Assembly (NCBI GenBank): GCA_003219345.1
Contig: QHOP01000117.1
Span: 1 to 5,745, forward strand
Direction of reading: 5' to 3'
Source: Verrucomicrobiota bacterium
GTDB lineage: Bacteria > Verrucomicrobiota > Verrucomicrobiia > Limisphaerales > AV2
DNA length: 5,745 nt
Position numbers and translations under genes: made by a program. Numbering within the stretch: the stretch's first letter is position 1; each line of letters begins with the position of its first letter. The notes below the pieces were generated by a model. It made no database searches, was not told where the DNA came from, and was given only the letters and a program-made list of their open reading frames with translations. This document shows, piece after piece, positions 1-5,424 of the stretch.

Positions 1-194
1 CCGGCGGTTGCAACGCGCACGGCATTTCCGGGTCGGGCGGCATCGGCAAACTGCTGGTCGAATCGTTGCTCGACCGGCGTCCCTCGGCTTACGTCAAAAG
101 CCTCAGCCCGGATCGTTTCACCGAGACGAGTTGGACCTGGGAGGAGGCGCGCATCCAGGCAGCGCGGGTTTACGAAACGTACTACGGAGTCTAA
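1..194 (+). CDS. FAD-dependent oxidoreductase (DAO family), C-terminal fragment
   Basis: This is an open frame with no start in the window, read from position 3 to a TAA at 192-194 and giving 63 residues. It begins with GGCNAHGISGSGGIGKLLVE and continues through a P-S-x-Y-V-K-S-L-S-P-D-R-F segment to a C-terminus ending VYETYYGV. The small-residue-rich 'NAHGISGSGGIG' stretch matches the C-terminal FAD-contacting loop of DAO-family (PF01266) amine and amino-acid oxidoreductases, where a G-x-x-G-I/G pattern follows the last strand of the FAD domain. The N-terminal Rossmann fold and the substrate domain lie outside the window, so the substrate cannot be named. The frame ends exactly at the border of the palindromic element. 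Its codons contain GGAG at 186-189, probably the former ribosome binding site of the next gene. Family assignment is fairly sure; the specific enzyme is unknown. Confidence 0.72.
   Translation, partial: GGCNAHGISGSGGIGKLLVESLLDRRPSAYVKSLSPDRFTETSWTWEEARIQAARVYETYYGV
192..194. repeat. TAA direct repeat flanking the element (left copy; right copy at 469-471)
   Basis: TAA occurs immediately outside each 31-bp terminal repeat, at 192-194 and 469-471. The left copy is also the stop codon of the oxidoreductase gene. Removing the element with one copy restores the upstream stop. Three bases can match by chance, and the alternative boundary (194-469) would leave TA and AA, so the duplication is probable but not proven. 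Confidence 0.5.
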
Positions 195-224
195 GTGGTC
201 TATTTCATAAATACGCATACGTTC

Positions 225-327
225 GTTGCACCCAATTTGACCCGTGGCGAGGCGCAAGTGAGGGAGTGTATCCGCAGCGATACTCGACCGACCGGGCAAC
301 GAAGCCACGGGTCAAATTGGGTGCAAC
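225..327. repeat. Inner hairpin element with perfect 24-bp arms
   Basis: Positions 225-248 (from GTTGCACCCAATTTGACC) and 304-327 are perfect 24-bp inverted repeats around a 55-nt centre. The centre contains a smaller imperfect dyad, TATC CGCAGC GATA. The unit sits inside the left arm of the larger palindrome: the outer arm stops at 225 and its complement is picked up again at about 336. This indicates insertion of one hairpin element into another. The perfect arms, against the two mismatches in the outer arms, suggest the inner unit arrived later. No open frame of interest lies inside. Confidence 0.7.
251..306 (+). repeat. 56-nt core repeat, copy A (forward)
   Basis: This copy runs from GGCGCAAG through TATCCGCAGCG to GCAACGAAGCC. 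It has the same length as copy B (356-411, reverse strand) and matches it at the ends and centre: GGCGC.AG, CCGCAGCG and GCAACGA.GCC. The sequences between these blocks have diverged. It forms the loop side of the inner hairpin. Confidence 0.6.
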
Positions 328-355
328 CCGGAGGGCGGCATGTCTTTTGGCCGGA

Positions 356-411
356 GGCGTCGTTGCTTGCTCCTTACAGATCCGCTGCGGGATATGCTCG
401 TCGCTCGCGCC
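356..411 (-). repeat. 56-nt core repeat, copy B (reverse)
   Basis: Read on the minus strand this copy starts GGCGCGAG, has CCCGCAGCGG at the centre and ends GCAACGACGCC. It is 56 nt long, as is copy A at 251-306. It forms the centre of the outer palindrome. The two copies imply that inner and outer elements belong to one repeat family whose terminal arms differ. Confidence 0.6.
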
Positions 412-476
412 TAGCCTCCGCCCAAAATCCATTGCCGCGAACGTGTGCGGATTTATGAAATAGACCACTAAACGAC

Positions 477-1763
477 ATGTTGATTCGTCCGCTGAAACCA
501 CACGATCAGTCCGAATGGTTGCGCCTGCGGCGGGTCCTTTGGCCCGCGTGCTCGGAGGCAATGCACCTCTGCGAGATGAAGGAGTACGCGAACAGCGCCG
601 GCGCACGCGCTGTGTTCGTGATGGTACGTGAAGACGGACGGCTGGGAGGATTTGCCGAGGTCTCCCTTCGCGACCGTGTCGATGGCTCCATGTCCGCCCG
701 CGTCGCCTATCTGGAAGGCTGGTTTGTGGAGCCGGACCTCCGGGGAAAAGGGATGGGCAGGAAACTGGTCGAGACTGCGGAACGCTGGGCTGCGGCACGC
801 GGTCTGACGGAAATCGCGAGCGATGCGGAGTTGAACAACGCCGCGGGCTTGAAAGCGCACGAAGCGCTCGGTTTCCGCGAGACGTTTCGACTGGTGCATT
901 TTCTGAAGCCGCTAAAACTGGTCGCACTGCTCGCTTTCGTCGGTTTGGCGAACACCGCGCAAGCTGCGCCGGTCATCGAGTTGAAAGTGCTGTCGTTTAA
1001 CATCTGGGTGAATGGCGGACGCAGCTTGAGCAACTGCATCAAAGTCATCCGAGCCGCCGGCGCCGACATCGTCGGCTTGCAGGAATGCAACGGCGACACG
1101 GCGCAGACCATCGCAACCAATCTTGGCTTTTACGCCGCGACCGACAGCGACGCCTCCATTGTGAGCCGTTTTCCAGTCGTCGCCTCGATTCCCGCCAGCG
1201 GCGGTCGCGGCGTAACCATCGAGCTGAGGCCGGGCCAGCGCGCTCATTTCTTCAACTGCCACCTTGCGGCCTATCCATACGGGCCCTACGACCTGCATGA
1301 TGGTAAAACACGGAGCTTCGTGATCAACGAGGAGAATTCAACGCGAATGCCGGCGCTGAACCACCTCCTGTCGGCGATGACGCCTTATATCGCCGCCTCT
1401 GAACCTTGCTTTCTGACCGGCGATTTCAACGCTCCGTCGCATTTCGATTACGCCGATTTTCCCTGGCCCACGTCGGTCGCCTGCGCGAATGCGGGCCTGA
1501 GCGATTCCTATTTCGTGGCCCATCGGAACAATCACAAGTTTCCCGGCCCATTCGCCTTCGACGATCCGGGCATCACCTGGACGCCGTTGACCAACCAGGA
1601 ACCGCACGGTGTGTTCGACCGGATCGACTTCGTCTATTTTTCGGCGGGCGACGGCGTGACAGTGACGAACTCCACTGAACTCGACGGTCGCAACAGCATC
1701 AATCCATGGCCATCGGATCATCGCGCCGTCTTGAGCACCTTCATTGTGACACCACGCCCCTGA
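477..1763 (+). CDS. Fused GNAT acetyltransferase (AAC(6')-like) and EEP-family phosphodiesterase/nuclease
   Basis: The 428-residue product contains two complete domains. Residues 1-146 are a GNAT N-acetyltransferase. It has the acetyl-CoA loop RGKGMG (89-94) after the strand ending LEGWFV, then EIASDAELNN (112-121) and HEALGF (128-133). The WLRLRRVLWP start, the LEG strand and the ASD...H.ALGF end resemble AAC(6') aminoglycoside 6'-N-acetyltransferases, although the natural substrate is unknown. Residues 140-164 look like a signal peptide ending TAQA. Residues 166-428 are an endonuclease/exonuclease/phosphatase domain (PF03372 type) with N175, E203 (GLQE), H262 (NCHL), D316/N318 (GDFN), D381/D384 (DRIDF) and D414/H415 (SDH), so its metal and catalytic residues appear intact. 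A cytosolic GNAT fused ahead of an exported hydrolase is odd. The junction at 912-917 suggests two genes merged by a small deletion. The ATG at 477 follows the palindromic element and has no Shine-Dalgarno nearby. Confidence 0.8.
   Translation: MLIRPLKPHDQSEWLRLRRVLWPACSEAMHLCEMKEYANSAGARAVFVMVREDGRLGGFAEVSLRDRVDGSMSARVAYLEGWFVEPDLRGKGMGRKLVETAERWAAARGLTEIASDAELNNAAGLKAHEALGFRETFRLVHFLKPLKLVALLAFVGLANTAQAAPVIELKVLSFNIWVNGGRSLSNCIKVIRAAGADIVGLQECNGDTAQTIATNLGFYAATDSDASIVSRFPVVASIPASGGRGVTIELRPGQRAHFFNCHLAAYPYGPYDLHDGKTRSFVINEENSTRMPALNHLLSAMTPYIAASEPCFLTGDFNAPSHFDYADFPWPTSVACANAGLSDSYFVAHRNNHKFPGPFAFDDPGITWTPLTNQEPHGVFDRIDFVYFSAGDGVTVTNSTELDGRNSINPWPSDHRAVLSTFIVTPRP
894..968 (+). other. Internal GTG start candidate and signal-peptide-like segment
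   Basis: Residues 140-164 of the fusion protein read VHFLKPLKLVALLAFVGLAN followed by TAQAA. They form a basic n-region (two Lys), a hydrophobic core (LVALLAFVGLA) and an AxA-type cleavage site (TAQA before AP). The Val-140 codon is GTG at 894-896, in frame, so initiation there would give a secreted EEP protein of 289 residues before processing. Only a weak GAG lies at a suitable distance upstream. The segment also overlaps the natural end of the GNAT fold (LVHFLKPL). Confidence 0.5.
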
Positions 1764-1794
1764 CCGGCAAAGCCAGCAGCTCCGTTTTTTCGGA

Positions 1795-3183
1795 TCACAG
1801 GGCAGTCACCGGGGTCTCAGCCTGATCCCGTCGGCCGCGGCGCAAAAAATAAACGCAACTGCTGACGAAGCACGTTATGCCCAGGACCGACATGAAGTAG
1901 GTGTATCCTTTAAAAAAGCCGAGCCGTGAAATATCGCTTTGTACAAGGTCTTTGAACAGTTGCACTCCCACCGAGCCGGTGTAGCCGATGGCGTCGGCAA
2001 GATAAATCGCAAAGACGGCTGTCCCCGCTGCCCGCGTCGAAGCGATGAGCCGGTCGAAGAACACCGAGCCGAACGGCACGTAGGCCAGATAGGAACCCAA
2101 CCCGGTGAGCGTCATCCACCAGAAGCCGTTGATGGCATGCGCCTCGAACAGCATCGTGCCCAGTCCGAGCAACAACACTCCGCCGGTCATGATCGAGAAC
2201 GCGCCCAACAGCCCGCGGCGATTGTCCGTGACGAACGTGAGCAGCGCCAGCGCGCTCATGACTCCAAACGCCACGAGGGTTTCGGTTTTGGAAATGATCG
2301 CCTTGTTCAGCGCATAGGGGTAGCCGAGACCGTCAAAAATCTCGACTTGATAATTGTCACGGAAATCGCGGTAAGCAGTCAGGAAGAAATAAGCCACGCA
2401 CAGCAGGATCATCCCGAACAAGAACTGGCGGACAAAGGCAAGCCGATCGGCACCCGTCATGGTGTTCCGTGCGGAGCGCGCTGCCACGTCCGATGCGCTT
2501 GCCCGGGGCAACTGGTTCAACATCCACACGGCCAGCAGAAACAGCGGCAGAAAATGCAGACCGATAATCGCCGGCATCCAGCTCTCGCTGACTTTTCCGA
2601 GCAACGCGCCAAACACCTGGCCGATCAGCGGCACCTGACGCCACCAGTCGGCGACGCCGCCTTCCATCATCGCCCGGCCAATGTCCTTCACGATGCCACT
2701 CGAGACGATGTAGGAACAGCTCAGCCCGGCCAGCAACAATTCCGAAGTCCGCCTGCCTTCCAGATACCAAACCACCAATCCCCACACCATGCCAAGCGGC
2801 AAACCATTGAAGAAAATGGCGGCGACTTTGAGATTGTTGGGAACCAGGCCGTACGCGACCAGCGCGAGTTCCGCCCAGGCAATCAGCGCGACGAGCGTGA
2901 TTGCCCGGCGCGTCGGCGAAACCTCGGAGCAGACTTTGATGCCGATGTATTTCGACAGCGCGTAGCCGATGATCTGACTGATGACGATGGCTGTCTTCAG
3001 TGCCACCGCGGAGTTGAGAAAAAACTCGCCTTCAAATTTCGCCGCGGCGAACGGTTTTCGGAACGCATACATGCAGAAGTAGGTCGAGAATGCCGCCGTG
3101 ATCGCGTAGGCCGCGAAGAGGGGTACCGGCGCTTTTTCGAGCCAGGAGGTCAGCATCCCGCTATCCTGCGTTCGCTTGCTCAT
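1795..3183 (-). CDS. DUF5690-type MFS-like membrane transporter
   Basis: This is a 462-residue integral membrane protein with about 12 hydrophobic segments, at roughly 20-40, 58-78, 91-110, 115-138, 145-165, 200-222, 250-270, 300-318, 325-348, 355-378, 388-408 and 427-447. Its length and a longer polar stretch between segments 6 and 7 fit the major facilitator fold. The N-terminal YAFRKPFAAAKF and the central TAYRDFRDNYQVEIFDGLGY resemble what I recall of DUF5690 family proteins in Bacteroidota, Planctomycetota and Verrucomicrobiota. The transported compound is not known. Two starts are possible. ATG at 3183 gives the full length but has no clear ribosome site. ATG at 3156 (Met-10) has AGGA at 3164-3167, seven nt upstream, and loses only a short cytoplasmic tail. 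The gene is convergent with the GNAT-EEP gene (31 bp apart) and divergent from the prepilin gene. Confidence 0.82.
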   Translation of the reverse strand: MSKRTQDSGMLTSWLEKAPVPLFAAYAITAAFSTYFCMYAFRKPFAAAKFEGEFFLNSAVALKTAIVISQIIGYALSKYIGIKVCSEVSPTRRAITLVALIAWAELALVAYGLVPNNLKVAAIFFNGLPLGMVWGLVVWYLEGRRTSELLLAGLSCSYIVSSGIVKDIGRAMMEGGVADWWRQVPLIGQVFGALLGKVSESWMPAIIGLHFLPLFLLAVWMLNQLPRASASDVAARSARNTMTGADRLAFVRQFLFGMILLCVAYFFLTAYRDFRDNYQVEIFDGLGYPYALNKAIISKTETLVAFGVMSALALLTFVTDNRRGLLGAFSIMTGGVLLLGLGTMLFEAHAINGFWWMTLTGLGSYLAYVPFGSVFFDRLIASTRAAGTAVFAIYLADAIGYTGSVGVQLFKDLVQSDISRLGFFKGYTYFMSVLGITCFVSSCVYFLRRGRRDQAETPVTAL

Positions 3184-3197
3184 TTCAGGAAATTCAA

Positions 3198-3232
3198 ACT
3201 GCCCCGTTCGTAGGGTGTACGAAGCGGACAGT
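3198..3232. promoter_or_regulatory. Imperfect 15+5+15 dyad upstream of the DUF5690-type gene
   Basis: Arms 3198-3212 and 3218-3232 pair at 12 of 15 positions around the 5-nt spacer GGGTG. The inner 6 bp (TTCGTA/TACGAA) and the outer 4 bp (ACTG/CAGT) are perfect. The centre lies about 30 bp upstream of the 3183 start, in the 187-bp divergent spacer, a plausible position for an operator or a 5' leader hairpin. No regulator is encoded nearby and the function is unproven. Confidence 0.3.
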
Positions 3233-3370
3233 CAACGAAAACACCGCCAGCTACCGAGATCGTTGCGTTCGCGTTCCTCCGGAGGGCAATTGTGGAAACC
3301 TTGCTGGCGTTATCTCAATTTTTCGGTTGCCGCCACCCTCAACTCGGCGCAGAGTTGCGAGAATCAACCC

Positions 3371-4135
3371 ATGAAAACACGGCGCGGTTTCACTCTCATC
3401 GAGTTGCTGGTCGTTATCGCGATCATCGCCATTCTGGCGTCGCTTCTCCTGCCGGCGCTCTCGAAGTCTAAAGAGAAGGCCAAGTCCATCGGCTGCATCA
3501 ACAACCTTCGCCAGATGGGGATTGCTTCAAAAATCTATGCGGATGACCACGAAAGCAGGTTTTGTTTTACGTTCCAGGTCCGTGGCGACAATGTCTTCCG
3601 CAAGGCCTGGTTTAACTTTCTGCAACCCTACCAGCAAACGACCAACCTGCTGCTTTGTCCAAACAAAACAAAGAAGTTCAAGGAACTGGTCGCGCTTTAT
3701 CCGAGCGAAGTCGCCGACAAGGCCGTCTCCAACTATTCGATGAACTTTTCGCTCGGCGGTTGCGACTGGCCGAATGTCTGGGACGTGAAGACCTGGACGC
3801 CCGTCAAAGATTCCGCAGTCAAAGGTCCGTCCTCGACCGTTCACCTCACTGACGGTGGCACCAAGCCGACGAACACGAAGGACCCTCAGAAATGCGTCAC
3901 ACCGCAGTCCCCGGAAAAACCGGGTTGCTGGATCGTCCATGACCCCGCCAACGACGCCCCGTGCACCGGTTGTGTGACTTCACAGGGAGACCCGAACTGG
4001 GGCGGGCCGCACCTCCGTCACAACCAGCGCAGCAACGTGGCGTTCGTGGACGGGCACATCCAGGCGCTGAAGGCTTCGCAGTGGTATTGGGCCGGAACAC
4101 CGTGGCTCAAACCCTCTATCGGTGGCGACCAATAA
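3371..4135 (+). CDS. Prepilin-like (type II pseudopilin) protein with H-X9-DG box
   Basis: The product is 254 residues, starting MKTRRGFTLIELLVVIAIIA. This is a class III prepilin leader with a short basic tail, a predicted PilD-type cleavage after Gly-6, Phe as first mature residue (N-methylated in this family), Glu-11 at mature position 5, and a hydrophobic helix to about residue 30. The LLLPALSKSKEKAKSIGCIN block is typical of the large prepilin-like paralogue families of Planctomycetota and Verrucomicrobiota. Near the C-terminus H217 followed by nine residues and D227-G228 forms the H-X9-DG box. The globular part has several cysteines (including CTGC). It is probably exported through a type II secretion/type IV pilus-like machine, with unknown role. 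An open frame extends upstream to 3176, but the leader motif fixes the start at 3371; GAGA at 3359-3362 is a weak ribosome site. The gene stands alone between divergent and convergent neighbours. Confidence 0.9.
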   Translation: MKTRRGFTLIELLVVIAIIAILASLLLPALSKSKEKAKSIGCINNLRQMGIASKIYADDHESRFCFTFQVRGDNVFRKAWFNFLQPYQQTTNLLLCPNKTKKFKELVALYPSEVADKAVSNYSMNFSLGGCDWPNVWDVKTWTPVKDSAVKGPSSTVHLTDGGTKPTNTKDPQKCVTPQSPEKPGCWIVHDPANDAPCTGCVTSQGDPNWGGPHLRHNQRSNVAFVDGHIQALKASQWYWAGTPWLKPSIGGDQ

Positions 4136-4172
4136 ATTTCCGAAATGAGACCGATGGTCGAATGTCCAACGG

Positions 4173-4241
4173 CTCCCCTCACCCTGCCCTCTCCCCTCAT
4201 CGGATGAGGGGAGAGGGTGGGCTTTAGCCGGGTGAGGGGAG
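4173..4241. repeat. Branched GC-rich palindrome, possible bidirectional terminator
   Basis: An outer perfect 12-bp stem (4173-4184 with 4230-4241) encloses a perfect 15-bp inverted repeat (4187-4201 with 4203-4217) and a small GGCT-TT-AGCC hairpin (4220-4229). The result is a three-way cloverleaf. It lies in the 150-bp spacer between the convergent prepilin and leuB genes, where a stem readable from both strands could end both transcripts. There is no T-run directly after the stem, so it may instead be a dispersed REP-like repeat. A further 9-bp inverted repeat (AATTTCCGA at 4135-4143, TCGGAAATT at 4261-4269) brackets it. Confidence 0.6.
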
Positions 4242-4285
4242 TACCTGCACACGACGTTGATCGGAAATTATTTTTGGAAACCACT

Positions 4286-5344
4286 CTAAACTGCCGCCGC
4301 GACCAGATCACCCACTTGTGACGTGGTGTAGCCCATTTTGCCAGCGGCCAGGCTCTTGATTTTTTCCCGCGTGATTTTGATGACGGCCGTTTCAATGGCC
4401 GCAGCCGCCGCGGTTTCGCCCAGAAAATCGAGCGTCATCTGGCCCGCGCAGATCGCCGCCAGCGGGTTGATCACGCCCTGTCCGGTGTATTTCGGCGCGC
4501 TGCCGCCGATGGGTTCGAACATGCTGGTGCCGTCCGGATTGATATTGCCGCCGGCGGCGATGCCCATGCCGCCTTGCACCATGGCGCCAAGGTCGGTGAT
4601 GATATCGCCGAACATGTTGTCGGTCACGATCACGTCAAACCATTCCGGGTTCTTAACGAACCACATCGCCGTCGCGTCCACGTGCGCGTAGTCGCGTTTC
4701 ACATCCGGAAAATCCTGCTGGCCGATTTCATGGAAGGCGCGTTCCCACAGATCGAACGCGTAAGTCAGGACGTTGGTCTTTCCGCAGAGCGTCAGCTTTT
4801 TCTCACGGTTCCGCTTCCGCGTAAATTCAAAGGCGAAACGGAGACAGCGCTCGACCCCGCGCCGGGTGTTGATGCTTTCCTGCACGGCGATTTCGTGCGG
4901 CGTGCCTTTGAAGACAAAACCGCCGGAGCCGGTGTAGAGTCCTTCGTTGTTCTCGCGCACGACCACGAAATCGATGTCCCCGGGCCCCTTGTCCTTCAAC
5001 GGGCAAAAGCGTTCGTCGTAAAGTTTGACCGGTCGCAAATTGATGTATTGCTCCAACTCGAAGCGCAGGCGCAGCAAAATTCCCTTCTCCAAAATGCCCG
5101 GCTTCACTTCGGGATGGCCAATGGCGCCCAGCAGAATGGCGGGAAACTTCCGAAGTTCGCTCACCACACTGTCCGGCAGCGCTTCGTTGGTGCGCAGGTA
5201 ACGTTCCCCGCCAAGGTCGTACTGGATGTAATTGAGTTTGAGCGAAAACTTCTTCGCGGCGGCGTCCAACACCTTGACGGCTTCGCGAACGACTTCGGGC
5301 CCGGTCCCATCCCCGCCAATCACTGCAATGTTGTAGCTTTTCAT
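4286..5344 (-). CDS. leuB: 3-isopropylmalate dehydrogenase
   Basis: This enzyme oxidatively decarboxylates 3-isopropylmalate to 2-oxoisocaproate in leucine synthesis, in the cytosol. The 352-residue product has the normal family length. It starts MKSYNIAVIGGDGTGPEVV, the usual nucleotide-fold N-terminus. Substrate arginines R94 and R104 (LRLRFELEQYINLRP) and R130 (VREN) are present, as are catalytic Y137 and K189 (CGKTNV), and metal ligands D223, D247 and D251 (DNMFGDIITDLGA). The VREN-NEGLYTG form resembles the actinobacterial-type enzymes. The cofactor loop reads IGGSAPKYTG (K285, Y286) instead of the usual HGSAPDI. The start at 5344 was chosen from the family N-terminus and an AGAG-like site upstream; the frame stays open to ATG at 5425, which would add a 27-residue proline-rich tail. 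No other leucine genes are in the window. Related decarboxylating dehydrogenases (tartrate/malate or homoisocitrate types) are a less likely alternative. Confidence 0.87.
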   Translation of the reverse strand: MKSYNIAVIGGDGTGPEVVREAVKVLDAAAKKFSLKLNYIQYDLGGERYLRTNEALPDSVVSELRKFPAILLGAIGHPEVKPGILEKGILLRLRFELEQYINLRPVKLYDERFCPLKDKGPGDIDFVVVRENNEGLYTGSGGFVFKGTPHEIAVQESINTRRGVERCLRFAFEFTRKRNREKKLTLCGKTNVLTYAFDLWERAFHEIGQQDFPDVKRDYAHVDATAMWFVKNPEWFDVIVTDNMFGDIITDLGAMVQGGMGIAAGGNINPDGTSMFEPIGGSAPKYTGQGVINPLAAICAGQMTLDFLGETAAAAAIETAVIKITREKIKSLAAGKMGYTTSQVGDLVAAAV

Positions 5345-5360
5345 CAGTTCTCTGCCTTTG

Positions 5361-5377
5361 CCCGCCGGTTCGGCGGG
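5361..5377 (-). promoter_or_regulatory. GC-rich hairpin in the leuB leader
   Basis: CCCGCCG (5361-5367) and CGGCGGG (5371-5377) form a perfect 7-bp stem with a 3-nt loop, ending 16 nt before the chosen leuB start and just upstream of its purine-rich ribosome site. No T-run follows on the minus strand, so it is not an intrinsic terminator. It could slow or tune leuB translation, or be incidental. Confidence 0.3.
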
Positions 5378-5424
5378 AGTGGGGATGCTAATGTTTCGTG
5401 ACGGACTGGCAACGGAATTTTGCA

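Larger units (their letters stand above)
195..468. mobile_element. Nested palindromic MITE-like element with 31-bp terminal inverted repeats
   Basis: The outer arms are 195-225 (starting GTGGTCTATTTCATAAAT) and 438-468. They are inverted repeats matching at 29 of 31 positions. The next base pair outward (194/469) also matches. The pairing resumes inward at 336-358 with 414-437 (GCGGCA...TTTTGG.CGGAGGC), interrupted in the left arm by a second inverted-repeat element (225-327). TAA stands immediately on both sides (192-194 and 469-471), as expected for a 3-bp target duplication. No protein in this stretch is convincing: the open frames that cross it are products of the palindrome. It is therefore probably non-autonomous and mobilised in trans, if mobile at all. 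Transcribed from the upstream gene, it would form a very long RNA hairpin. No transposase is present in the window, so mobility is inferred from structure only. Confidence 0.7.

Noticed and set aside
8..463. 151-codon plus-strand open frame at the left edge
   Set aside because: It overlaps the oxidoreductase C-terminus in another frame and continues through the palindromic element. Its open length comes from base composition, and the frame ending at 194 has the recognisable protein.
195..468. CRISPR repeats, attenuator or riboswitch as the explanation of the palindromic region
   Set aside because: There are no regularly spaced direct repeats. The long inverted arms ending at TAA direct repeats fit a hairpin mobile element better than an evolved regulatory RNA, although some regulatory effect on the downstream gene remains possible.
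205..927. 240-codon open frame on the minus strand across the palindromic element and the GNAT gene
   Set aside because: It runs through both arms of the palindrome and then antisense to a gene with clear family motifs. The translation is Arg/Pro/Ser rich with no domain.
1764..1794. T-run (1785-1790) between the convergent GNAT-EEP and transporter genes as an intrinsic terminator
   Set aside because: No stem of useful length precedes the T-run on the plus strand, so a terminator cannot be supported from the sequence.
1939..3213. 424-codon plus-strand open frame opposite the transporter
   Set aside because: The translation is very rich in Arg, Gln, His and Glu with no domain, which is typical of the antisense of a hydrophobic membrane protein. 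The minus strand encodes 12 membrane segments.
3176..3370. N-terminal extension of the prepilin frame back to 3176
   Set aside because: The prepilin leader must be at the N-terminus for processing. The extension is Arg/Ser rich and overlaps the start of the divergent gene.
4574..5401. 275-codon plus-strand open frame opposite leuB
   Set aside because: The antisense strand carries the full set of LeuB substrate, metal and catalytic residues. This frame has none of its own.
5385..5412. Possible leuB promoter on the minus strand: TTGCCA, 16-nt spacer, TAGCAT
   Set aside because: Five of six and four of six matches to the sigma-70 consensus with a short spacer are expected by chance fairly often, and the upstream gene could supply the transcript. 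Noted only as a candidate.
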